DNA from: Oscheius dolichura
Lineage: Eukaryota > Nematoda > Chromadorea > Rhabditida > Rhabditidae
Length of the DNA: 64,000 nucleotides
Assembly (NCBI GenBank): GCA_932521035.1
Contig: OW051492.1
Span: 11,160,001 to 11,224,000, forward strand
Direction: 5' to 3'
Within the stretch, counting starts at the first letter, position 1. Each line of letters opens with the position of its first letter. Under the pieces are notes generated by a model. The model did not search any database. It was not told the origin of the DNA and saw only the letters and a program-made list of their open reading frames with translations. Both the position numbers and the translations under genes were made by a program. Of the stretch, positions 1 to 10,164 are shown piece by piece.

Positions 1-20
1 CCTAAAAAGCCGGTCAGATT

Positions 21-47
21 CCTCGGCCCTAAAAAGCCGGTCGGATT
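21..47 (+). repeat. Example 27-bp core monomer
   Basis: First complete core unit in the window, in the TCGG form. It contains an A5 tract (CTAAAAAG), a GGCC site and a CCGG site, and an imperfect inverted repeat CGGC-8 nt-GCCG. The TCAG form, one base different near the 3' end, is the commoner version. The phase (starting at CCTCGG) is my convention; a tandem array has no natural start. Confidence 0.97.
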
Positions 48-101
48 CCTCGGCCCTAAAAAGCCGGTCGGATTCCTCGGCCCTAAAAAGCCGGTCAGAT
101 T

Positions 102-140
102 TTATGGAGGTCTCCTCGGCCCTAAAAAGCCGGTCGGATT
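102..140 (+). repeat. Example 39-bp monomer (12-bp insert plus core)
   Basis: The insert TTATGGAGGTCT occupies 102-113 and the core 114-140. The insert brings a GGTCTC hexamer and, with the start of the core, a short inverted repeat GAGG-TCT-CCTC. In most 39-bp units the following core carries GGCACT instead of GGCCCT, so that variant is linked to the insert. In a subset the insert reads ATGGGGG instead of ATGGAGG (for example at 263 and 1421). Because the insert is 12 bp, it does not disturb any reading frame. Confidence 0.97.
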
Positions 141-262
141 TTATGGAGGTCTCCTCGGCCCTAAAAAGCCGGTCGGATTCCTCGGCCCTATAAAGCCGGT
201 CAGATTCCTCGGCCCTAAAAAGCCGGTCGGATTCCTCGGCCCTAAAAAGCCGGTCAGATTTT

Positions 263-1351
263 ATGGGGGTCTCCTCGGCACTAAAAAGCCGGCCAGATTC
301 CTCGGCCCTAAAAAGCCGGGCAGATTCCTCGGCCCTAAAAAGCCGGTCAGATTCCTCGGCCCTAAAAAGCCGGTCGGATTCCTCGGCCCTAAAAAGCCGG
401 TCAGATTTTATGGGGGTCTCCTCGGCACTAAAAAGCCGGCCAGATTCCTCGGCCCTAAAAAGCCGGGCAGATTCCTCGGCCCTAAAAAGCCGGTCGGATT
501 CCTCGGCCCTAAAAAGCCGGTCAGATTTTATGGGGGTCTCCTCGGCACTAAAAAGCCGGCCAGATTCCTCGGCCCTAAAAAGCCGGGCAGATTCCTCGGC
601 CCTAAAAAGCCGGTCGGATTCCTCGGCCCTAAAAAGCCGGTCAGATTTTATGGAGGTCTCCTCGGCCCTAAAAAGCCGGTCAGATTTTATGGAGGTCTCC
701 TCGGCACTAAAAAGCCGGTCAGATTTTATGGAGGTCTCCTCGGCACTAAAAAGCCGGTCAGATTCCTCGGCCCTAAAAAGCCGGTCAGATTCCTCGGCCC
801 TAAAAAGCCGGTCAGATTCCTCGGCCCTAAAAAGCCGGTCAGATTCCACGGCCCTAAAAAGCCGGTCAGATTCCTCGGCCCTAAAAAGCCGGTCAGATTT
901 TATGGAGGTCTCCTCGGCACTAAAAAGCCGGTCAGATTCCTCGGCCCTAAAAAGCCGGTCAGATTCCTCGGCCCTAAAAAGCCGGTCAGATTTTATGGAG
1001 GTCTCCTCGGCACTAAAAAGCCGGTCAGATTCCTCGGCCCTAAAAAGCCGGTCAGATTTTATGGAGGTCTCCTCGGCACTAAAAAGCCGGTCAGATTCCT
1101 CGGCCCTAAAAAGCCGGTCGGATTCCTCGGTCCTAAAAAGCCGGTCAGATTCCTCGGCCCTAAAAAGCCGGTCAGATTCCTCGGCCCTAAAAAGCCGGTC
1201 GGATTCCTCGGCCCTAAAAAGCCGGTCGGATTCCTCGGCCCTAAAAAGCCGGTCAGATTTTATGGAGGTCTCCTCGGCCCTAAAAAGCCGGTCGGATTTT
1301 ATGGAGGTCTCCTCGGCCCTAAAAAGCCGGTCGGATTCCTCGGCCCTATAA
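263..1351. repeat. Higher-order block, internally deleted copy
   Basis: Opens with three ATGGGGG inserts associated with CGGCCAG and CGGGCAG cores, as does the block at 1421. It ends at a TATAAA variant like the full blocks, but is only 1,089 bp. The opening part (263 to about 900) repeats at 1421 to about 2058, offset 1,158 bp. After the CCACGG core near 846 it passes directly to the tail, so the middle section present at about 2058-3740 is missing, consistent with deletion by unequal exchange. Confidence 0.8.
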
Positions 1352-1420
1352 AGCCGGTCAGATTCCTCGGCCCTAAAAAGCCGGTCGGATTCCTCGGCCC
1401 TAAAAAGCCGGTCAGATTTT

Positions 1421-4234
1421 ATGGGGGTCTCCTCGGCACTAAAAAGCCGGCCAGATTCCTCGGCCCTAAAAAGCCGGGCAGATTCCTCGGCCCTAAAAAG
1501 CCGGTCAGATTCCTCGGCCCTAAAAAGCCGGTCGGATTCCTCGGCCCTAAAAAGCCGGTCAGATTTTATGGGGGTCTCCTCGGCACTAAAAAGCCGGCCA
1601 GATTCCTCGGCCCTAAAAAGCCGGGCAGATTCCTCGGCCCTAAAAAGCCGGTCGGATTCCTCGGCCCTAAAAAGCCGGTCAGATTTTATGGGGGTCTCCT
1701 CGGCACTAAAAAGCCGGCCAGATTCCTCGGCCCTAAAAAGCCGGGCAGATTCCTCGGCCCTAAAAAGCCGGTCGGATTCCTCGGCCCTAAAAAGCCGGTC
1801 AGATTTTATGGAGGTCTCCTCGGCCCTAAAAAGCCGGTCAGATTTTATGGAGGTCTCCTCGGCACTAAAAAGCCGGTCAGATTTTATGGAGGTCTCCTCG
1901 GCACTAAAAAGCCGGTCAGATTCCTCGGCCCTAAAAAGCCGGTCAGATTCCTCGGCCCTAAAAAGCCGGTCAGATTCCTCGGCCCTAAAAAGCCGGTCAG
2001 ATTCCACGGCCCTAAAAAGCCGGTCAGATTCCTCGGCCCTAAAAAGCCGGTCAGATTCCTCGGCCCTAAAAAGCCGGTCAGATTCCTCGGCCCTAAAAAG
2101 CCGGTCGGATTCCTCGGCCCTAAAAAGCCGGTCGGATTCCTCGGTCCTAAAAAGCCGGTCAGATTCCTCGGCCCTAAAAAGCCGGTCAGATTCCTCGGCC
2201 CTAAAAAGCCGGTCAGATTCCACGGCCCTAAAAAGCCGGTCAGATTCCTCGGCCCTAAAAAGCCGGTCAGATTCCTCGGCCCTAAAAAGCCGGTCAGATT
2301 CCTCGGCCCTAAAAAGCCGGTCGGATTCCTCGGTCCTAAAAAGCCGGTCAGATTTTATGGAGGTCTCCTCGGCACTAAAAAGCCGGTCAGATTGTTCGGC
2401 CCTAAAAAGCCGGGCAGATTCCTCGGCCCTAAAAAGCCGGGCAGATTCCTCGGCCCTAAAAAGCCGGTCGGATTCCTCGGCCCTAAAAAGCCGGTCAGAT
2501 TTTATGGAGGTCTCCTCGGCACTAAAAAGCCGGTCAGATTTTATGGAGGTCTCCTCGGCACTAAAAAGCCGGTCAGATTCCTCGGCCCTAAAAAGCCGGT
2601 CAGATTCCTCGGCCCTAAAAAGCCGGTCAGATTCCTCGGCCCTAAAAAGCCGGTCAGATTCCACGGCCCTAAAAAGCCGGTCAGATTCCTCGGCCCTAAA
2701 AAGCCGGTCAGATTCCTCGGCCCTAAAAAGCCGGTCAGATTCCTCGGCCCTAAAAAGCCGGTCGGATTCCTCGGCCCTAAAAAGCCGGTCGGATTCCTCG
2801 GTCCTAAAAAGCCGGTCAGATTCCTCGGCCCTAAAAAGCCGGTCAGATTCCTCGGCCCTAAAAAGCCGGTCAGATTCCACGGCCCTAAAAAGCCGGTCAG
2901 ATTCCTCGGCCCTAAAAAGCCGGTCAGATTCCTCGGCCCTAAAAAGCCGGTCTGATTCCTCGGCCCTAAAAAGCCGGTCGGATTCCTCGGTCCTAAAAAG
3001 CCGGTCAGATTTTATGGAGGTCTCCTCGGCACTAAAAAGCCGGTCAGATTGTTCGGCCCTAAAAAGCCGGGCAGATTCCTCGGCCCTAAAAAGCCGGGCA
3101 GATTCCTCGGCCCTAAAAAGCCGGTCGGATTCCTCGGCCCTAAAAAGCCGGTCAGATTTTATGGAGGTCTCCTCGGCCCTAAAAAGCCGGTCAGATTTTA
3201 TGGAGGTCTCCTCGGCACTAAAAAGCCGGTCAGATTTTATGGAGGTCTCCTCGGCACTAAAAAGCCGGTCAGATTCCTCGGCCCTAAAAAGCCGGTCAGA
3301 TTCCTCGGCCCTAAAAAGCCGGTCAGATTCCTCGGCCCTAAAAAGCCGGTCAGATTCCTCGGCCCTAAAAAGCCGGTCGGATTCCTCGGCCCTAAAAAGC
3401 CGGTCAGATTTTATGGGGGTCTCCTCGGCACTAAAAAGCCGGCCAGATTCCTCGGCCCTAAAAAGCCGGGCAGATTCCTCGGCCCTAAAAAGCCGGTCGG
3501 ATTCCTCGGCCCTAAAAAGCCGGTCAGATTTTATGGAGGTCTCCTCGGCCCTAAAAAGCCGGTCAGATTTTATGGAGGTCTCCTCGGCACTAAAAAGCCG
3601 GTCAGATTTTATGGAGGTCTCCTCGGCACTAAAAAGCCGGTCAGATTCCTCGGCCCTAAAAAGCCGGTCAGATTCCTCGGCCCTAAAAAGCCGGTCAGAT
3701 TCCTCGGCCCTAAAAAGCCGGTCAGATTCCACGGCCCTAAAAAGCCGGTCAGATTCCTCGGCCCTAAAAAGCCGGTCAGATTTTATGGAGGTCTCCTCGG
3801 CACTAAAAAGCCGGTCAGATTCCTCGGCCCTAAAAAGCCGGTCAGATTCCTCGGCCCTAAAAAGCCGGTCAGATTTTATGGAGGTCTCCTCGGCACTAAA
3901 AAGCCGGTCAGATTCCTCGGCCCTAAAAAGCCGGTCAGATTTTATGGAGGTCTCCTCGGCACTAAAAAGCCGGTCAGATTCCTCGGCCCTAAAAAGCCGG
4001 TCGGATTCCTCGGTCCTAAAAAGCCGGTCAGATTCCTCGGCCCTAAAAAGCCGGTCAGATTCCTCGGCCCTAAAAAGCCGGTCGGATTCCTCGGCCCTAA
4101 AAAGCCGGTCGGATTCCTCGGCCCTAAAAAGCCGGTCAGATTTTATGGAGGTCTCCTCGGCCCTAAAAAGCCGGTCGGATTTTATGGAGGTCTCCTCGGC
4201 CCTAAAAAGCCGGTCGGATTCCTCGGCCCTATAA
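1421..4234. repeat. Higher-order block copy 1 (2,547-bp unit at 1688-4234 with extended 5' end)
   Basis: From the third ATGGGGG insert at 1688 to the TAA inside TATAAA at 4234 this is the 2,547-bp unit that recurs at 7270-9816 and 13558-16104 with the same order of variants. The 267 bp in front (1421-1687) repeat the opening module. It contains two ATTGTTCGG markers, at 2391 and 3048, 657 bp apart. One private change, TCT for TCA at 2953, distinguishes it from the other copies (A at the corresponding 8535). Confidence 0.85.
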
Positions 4235-4717
4235 AGCCGGTCAGATTCCTCGGCCCTAAAAAGCCGGTCGGATTCCTCGGCCCTAAAAAGCCGGTCAGAT
4301 TTTATGGGGGTCTCCTCGGCACTAAAAAGCCGGCCAGATTCCTCGGCCCTAAAAAGCCGGGCAGATTCCTCGGCCCTAAAAAGCCGGTCGGATTCCTCGG
4401 CCCTAAAAAGCCGGTCAGATTTTATGGAGGTCTCCTCGGCCCTAAAAAGCCGGTCGGATTTTATGGAGGTCTCCTCGGCCCTAAAAAGCCGGTCGGATTC
4501 CTCGGCCCTATAAAGCCGGTCAGATTCCTCGGCCCTAAAAAGCCGGTCGGATTCCTCGGCCCTAAAAAGCCGGTCAGATTTTATGGAGGTCTCCTCGGCA
4601 CTAAAAAGCCGGTCAGATTTTATGGAGGTCTCCTCGGCACTAAAAAGCCGGTCAGATTCCTCGGCCCTAAAAAGCCGGTCAGATTCCTCGGCCCTAAAAA
4701 GCCGGTCAGATTTTATG
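2388..4717. repeat. 2,330-bp tandem duplication, copy 1
   Basis: Matches 4718-7047 base for base at every marker I compared: ATTGTTCGG at 2391/4721 and 3048/5378, and TATAAA at 4230/6560 and 4509/6839. The single difference I found is T at 2953 versus A at 5283, and T is the odd one among all monomers. The length is not a multiple of three or of the monomer. Confidence 0.93.
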
Positions 4718-4730
4718 CAGATTGTTCGGC
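4707..4730. other. Out-of-register duplication junction (11-bp remnant monomer)
   Basis: Here the insert breaks off after TTATG and continues directly as CAGATTGTTCGG, missing the 28 bp (rest of the insert plus most of a core) that separate these two motifs elsewhere, for example upstream of 2391. The remnant is TTATGCAGATT. I saw no other junction of this kind in the window. It shifts the forward frames, which is why two long frames change at this point. Confidence 0.95.
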
Positions 4731-7047
4731 CCTAAAAAGCCGGGCAGATTCCTCGGCCCTAAAAAGCCGGGCAGATTCCTCGGCCCTAAAAAGCCGGTCG
4801 GATTCCTCGGCCCTAAAAAGCCGGTCAGATTTTATGGAGGTCTCCTCGGCACTAAAAAGCCGGTCAGATTTTATGGAGGTCTCCTCGGCACTAAAAAGCC
4901 GGTCAGATTCCTCGGCCCTAAAAAGCCGGTCAGATTCCTCGGCCCTAAAAAGCCGGTCAGATTCCTCGGCCCTAAAAAGCCGGTCAGATTCCACGGCCCT
5001 AAAAAGCCGGTCAGATTCCTCGGCCCTAAAAAGCCGGTCAGATTCCTCGGCCCTAAAAAGCCGGTCAGATTCCTCGGCCCTAAAAAGCCGGTCGGATTCC
5101 TCGGCCCTAAAAAGCCGGTCGGATTCCTCGGTCCTAAAAAGCCGGTCAGATTCCTCGGCCCTAAAAAGCCGGTCAGATTCCTCGGCCCTAAAAAGCCGGT
5201 CAGATTCCACGGCCCTAAAAAGCCGGTCAGATTCCTCGGCCCTAAAAAGCCGGTCAGATTCCTCGGCCCTAAAAAGCCGGTCAGATTCCTCGGCCCTAAA
5301 AAGCCGGTCGGATTCCTCGGTCCTAAAAAGCCGGTCAGATTTTATGGAGGTCTCCTCGGCACTAAAAAGCCGGTCAGATTGTTCGGCCCTAAAAAGCCGG
5401 GCAGATTCCTCGGCCCTAAAAAGCCGGGCAGATTCCTCGGCCCTAAAAAGCCGGTCGGATTCCTCGGCCCTAAAAAGCCGGTCAGATTTTATGGAGGTCT
5501 CCTCGGCCCTAAAAAGCCGGTCAGATTTTATGGAGGTCTCCTCGGCACTAAAAAGCCGGTCAGATTTTATGGAGGTCTCCTCGGCACTAAAAAGCCGGTC
5601 AGATTCCTCGGCCCTAAAAAGCCGGTCAGATTCCTCGGCCCTAAAAAGCCGGTCAGATTCCTCGGCCCTAAAAAGCCGGTCAGATTCCTCGGCCCTAAAA
5701 AGCCGGTCGGATTCCTCGGCCCTAAAAAGCCGGTCAGATTTTATGGGGGTCTCCTCGGCACTAAAAAGCCGGCCAGATTCCTCGGCCCTAAAAAGCCGGG
5801 CAGATTCCTCGGCCCTAAAAAGCCGGTCGGATTCCTCGGCCCTAAAAAGCCGGTCAGATTTTATGGAGGTCTCCTCGGCCCTAAAAAGCCGGTCAGATTT
5901 TATGGAGGTCTCCTCGGCACTAAAAAGCCGGTCAGATTTTATGGAGGTCTCCTCGGCACTAAAAAGCCGGTCAGATTCCTCGGCCCTAAAAAGCCGGTCA
6001 GATTCCTCGGCCCTAAAAAGCCGGTCAGATTCCTCGGCCCTAAAAAGCCGGTCAGATTCCACGGCCCTAAAAAGCCGGTCAGATTCCTCGGCCCTAAAAA
6101 GCCGGTCAGATTTTATGGAGGTCTCCTCGGCACTAAAAAGCCGGTCAGATTCCTCGGCCCTAAAAAGCCGGTCAGATTCCTCGGCCCTAAAAAGCCGGTC
6201 AGATTTTATGGAGGTCTCCTCGGCACTAAAAAGCCGGTCAGATTCCTCGGCCCTAAAAAGCCGGTCAGATTTTATGGAGGTCTCCTCGGCACTAAAAAGC
6301 CGGTCAGATTCCTCGGCCCTAAAAAGCCGGTCGGATTCCTCGGTCCTAAAAAGCCGGTCAGATTCCTCGGCCCTAAAAAGCCGGTCAGATTCCTCGGCCC
6401 TAAAAAGCCGGTCGGATTCCTCGGCCCTAAAAAGCCGGTCGGATTCCTCGGCCCTAAAAAGCCGGTCAGATTTTATGGAGGTCTCCTCGGCCCTAAAAAG
6501 CCGGTCGGATTTTATGGAGGTCTCCTCGGCCCTAAAAAGCCGGTCGGATTCCTCGGCCCTATAAAGCCGGTCAGATTCCTCGGCCCTAAAAAGCCGGTCG
6601 GATTCCTCGGCCCTAAAAAGCCGGTCAGATTTTATGGGGGTCTCCTCGGCACTAAAAAGCCGGCCAGATTCCTCGGCCCTAAAAAGCCGGGCAGATTCCT
6701 CGGCCCTAAAAAGCCGGTCGGATTCCTCGGCCCTAAAAAGCCGGTCAGATTTTATGGAGGTCTCCTCGGCCCTAAAAAGCCGGTCGGATTTTATGGAGGT
6801 CTCCTCGGCCCTAAAAAGCCGGTCGGATTCCTCGGCCCTATAAAGCCGGTCAGATTCCTCGGCCCTAAAAAGCCGGTCGGATTCCTCGGCCCTAAAAAGC
6901 CGGTCAGATTTTATGGAGGTCTCCTCGGCACTAAAAAGCCGGTCAGATTTTATGGAGGTCTCCTCGGCACTAAAAAGCCGGTCAGATTCCTCGGCCCTAA
7001 AAAGCCGGTCAGATTCCTCGGCCCTAAAAAGCCGGTCAGATTTTATG
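4718..7047. repeat. 2,330-bp tandem duplication, copy 2
   Basis: Begins CAGATTGTTCGG, corresponding to 2388. It ends in TTTTATG at 7047, and the sequence then resumes with GAGGTCTCC at 7048, exactly what would have followed 4717 before the duplication. That places the breakpoints to the base. It carries a 5'-truncated copy of the 2,547-bp block (4718-6564). Confidence 0.93.
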
Positions 7048-7269
7048 GAGGTCTCCTCGGCACTAAAAAGCCGGTCAGATTCCTCGGCCCTAAAAAGCCG
7101 GTCAGATTTTATGGAGGTCTCCTCGGCCCTAAAAAGCCGGTCGGATTTTATGGAGGTCTCCTCGGCCCTAAAAAGCCGGTCGGATTCCTCGGCCCTATAA
7201 AGCCGGTCAGATTCCTCGGCCCTAAAAAGCCGGTCGGATTCCTCGGCCCTAAAAAGCCGGTCAGATTTT
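7048..7269. repeat. Linker between the 2,330-bp duplication and the next block
   Basis: Insert-containing units with one TATAAA variant at 7196. It resembles the tail of the higher-order blocks (two consecutive ATGGAGG inserts, then TCGGATT and CTATAAAG). The TATAAA-to-TATAAA distance from 6839 is 357 bp. Confidence 0.8.
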
Positions 7270-9816
7270 ATGGGGGTCTCCTCGGCACTAAAAAGCCGGC
7301 CAGATTCCTCGGCCCTAAAAAGCCGGGCAGATTCCTCGGCCCTAAAAAGCCGGTCGGATTCCTCGGCCCTAAAAAGCCGGTCAGATTTTATGGAGGTCTC
7401 CTCGGCCCTAAAAAGCCGGTCAGATTTTATGGAGGTCTCCTCGGCACTAAAAAGCCGGTCAGATTTTATGGAGGTCTCCTCGGCACTAAAAAGCCGGTCA
7501 GATTCCTCGGCCCTAAAAAGCCGGTCAGATTCCTCGGCCCTAAAAAGCCGGTCAGATTCCTCGGCCCTAAAAAGCCGGTCAGATTCCACGGCCCTAAAAA
7601 GCCGGTCAGATTCCTCGGCCCTAAAAAGCCGGTCAGATTCCTCGGCCCTAAAAAGCCGGTCAGATTCCTCGGCCCTAAAAAGCCGGTCGGATTCCTCGGC
7701 CCTAAAAAGCCGGTCGGATTCCTCGGTCCTAAAAAGCCGGTCAGATTCCTCGGCCCTAAAAAGCCGGTCAGATTCCTCGGCCCTAAAAAGCCGGTCAGAT
7801 TCCACGGCCCTAAAAAGCCGGTCAGATTCCTCGGCCCTAAAAAGCCGGTCAGATTCCTCGGCCCTAAAAAGCCGGTCAGATTCCTCGGCCCTAAAAAGCC
7901 GGTCGGATTCCTCGGTCCTAAAAAGCCGGTCAGATTTTATGGAGGTCTCCTCGGCACTAAAAAGCCGGTCAGATTGTTCGGCCCTAAAAAGCCGGGCAGA
8001 TTCCTCGGCCCTAAAAAGCCGGGCAGATTCCTCGGCCCTAAAAAGCCGGTCGGATTCCTCGGCCCTAAAAAGCCGGTCAGATTTTATGGAGGTCTCCTCG
8101 GCACTAAAAAGCCGGTCAGATTTTATGGAGGTCTCCTCGGCACTAAAAAGCCGGTCAGATTCCTCGGCCCTAAAAAGCCGGTCAGATTCCTCGGCCCTAA
8201 AAAGCCGGTCAGATTCCTCGGCCCTAAAAAGCCGGTCAGATTCCACGGCCCTAAAAAGCCGGTCAGATTCCTCGGCCCTAAAAAGCCGGTCAGATTCCTC
8301 GGCCCTAAAAAGCCGGTCAGATTCCTCGGCCCTAAAAAGCCGGTCGGATTCCTCGGCCCTAAAAAGCCGGTCGGATTCCTCGGTCCTAAAAAGCCGGTCA
8401 GATTCCTCGGCCCTAAAAAGCCGGTCAGATTCCTCGGCCCTAAAAAGCCGGTCAGATTCCACGGCCCTAAAAAGCCGGTCAGATTCCTCGGCCCTAAAAA
8501 GCCGGTCAGATTCCTCGGCCCTAAAAAGCCGGTCAGATTCCTCGGCCCTAAAAAGCCGGTCGGATTCCTCGGTCCTAAAAAGCCGGTCAGATTTTATGGA
8601 GGTCTCCTCGGCACTAAAAAGCCGGTCAGATTGTTCGGCCCTAAAAAGCCGGGCAGATTCCTCGGCCCTAAAAAGCCGGGCAGATTCCTCGGCCCTAAAA
8701 AGCCGGTCGGATTCCTCGGCCCTAAAAAGCCGGTCAGATTTTATGGAGGTCTCCTCGGCCCTAAAAAGCCGGTCAGATTTTATGGAGGTCTCCTCGGCAC
8801 TAAAAAGCCGGTCAGATTTTATGGAGGTCTCCTCGGCACTAAAAAGCCGGTCAGATTCCTCGGCCCTAAAAAGCCGGTCAGATTCCTCGGCCCTAAAAAG
8901 CCGGTCAGATTCCTCGGCCCTAAAAAGCCGGTCAGATTCCTCGGCCCTAAAAAGCCGGTCGGATTCCTCGGCCCTAAAAAGCCGGTCAGATTTTATGGGG
9001 GTCTCCTCGGCACTAAAAAGCCGGCCAGATTCCTCGGCCCTAAAAAGCCGGGCAGATTCCTCGGCCCTAAAAAGCCGGTCGGATTCCTCGGCCCTAAAAA
9101 GCCGGTCAGATTTTATGGAGGTCTCCTCGGCCCTAAAAAGCCGGTCAGATTTTATGGAGGTCTCCTCGGCACTAAAAAGCCGGTCAGATTTTATGGAGGT
9201 CTCCTCGGCACTAAAAAGCCGGTCAGATTCCTCGGCCCTAAAAAGCCGGTCAGATTCCTCGGCCCTAAAAAGCCGGTCAGATTCCTCGGCCCTAAAAAGC
9301 CGGTCAGATTCCACGGCCCTAAAAAGCCGGTCAGATTCCTCGGCCCTAAAAAGCCGGTCAGATTTTATGGAGGTCTCCTCGGCACTAAAAAGCCGGTCAG
9401 ATTCCTCGGCCCTAAAAAGCCGGTCAGATTCCTCGGCCCTAAAAAGCCGGTCAGATTTTATGGAGGTCTCCTCGGCACTAAAAAGCCGGTCAGATTCCTC
9501 GGCCCTAAAAAGCCGGTCAGATTTTATGGAGGTCTCCTCGGCACTAAAAAGCCGGTCAGATTCCTCGGCCCTAAAAAGCCGGTCGGATTCCTCGGTCCTA
9601 AAAAGCCGGTCAGATTCCTCGGCCCTAAAAAGCCGGTCAGATTCCTCGGCCCTAAAAAGCCGGTCGGATTCCTCGGCCCTAAAAAGCCGGTCGGATTCCT
9701 CGGCCCTAAAAAGCCGGTCAGATTTTATGGAGGTCTCCTCGGCCCTAAAAAGCCGGTCGGATTTTATGGAGGTCTCCTCGGCCCTAAAAAGCCGGTCGGA
9801 TTCCTCGGCCCTATAA
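7270..9816. repeat. 2,547-bp higher-order block, copy 2
   Basis: Same length and order of inserts and variants as 1688-4234 (offset 5,582) and 13558-16104 (offset 6,288). The forward SSALKSRSD frame is open for 848 codons in all three, from ATGGGGG to the TAA in TATAAA. The match with the third copy extends outside the block, from roughly 7.1 to 10.0 kb. Confidence 0.9.
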
Positions 9817-10164
9817 AGCCGGTCAGATTCCTCGGCCCTAAAAAGCCGGTCGGATTCCTCGGCCCTAAAAAGCCGGTCAGATTTTATGGGGGTCTCCTCG
9901 GCACTAAAAAGCCGGCCAGATTCCTCGGCCCTAAAAAGCCGGGCAGATTCCTCGGCCCTAAAAAGCCGGTCGGATTCCTCGGCCCTAAAAAGCCGGTCAG
10001 ATTTTATGGAGGTCTCCTCGGCCCTAAAAAGCCGGTCGGATTTTATGGAGGTCTCCTCGGCCCTAAAAAGCCGGTCGGATTCCTCGGCCCTATAAAGCCG
10101 GTCAGATTCCTCGGCCCTAAAAAGCCGGTCGGATTCCTCGGCCCTAAAAAGCCGGTCAGATTTT
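9817..10164. repeat. 279-bp TATAAA-to-TATAAA spacer module
   Basis: From the TATAAA at 9812 to the one at 10091 is 279 bp. The same 279-bp module, opening with ATGGGGG, a CGGCCAG core and a CGGGCAG core, recurs at 4235-4513, 6565-6843, 12214-12492 and 13210-13488. It is the shortest block of the 0-16 kb family. Confidence 0.85.

Larger units (their letters stand above)
1..262. repeat. Left edge of array: tail of a higher-order block
   Basis: Continues from outside the window. It holds two ATGGAGG inserts and a CTATAAAG variant (TATAAA at 189-194), the same sequence of variants that closes the 2,547-bp blocks further right (for example just before 4234). It is therefore the 3' end of a higher-order block whose body lies to the left. 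Confidence 0.8.

Noticed and set aside
102-113. GGAGG and ATG of the insert as ribosome binding site and start codon
   Set aside because: GGAGG lies after, not before, the ATG, and the motif recurs hundreds of times as part of the repeat.
2388-2420. CENP-B box in the ATTGTTCGG-type units
   Set aside because: TTCG and CGGG both occur, but they are 12 bases apart instead of 7 and the conserved central A is not in place.
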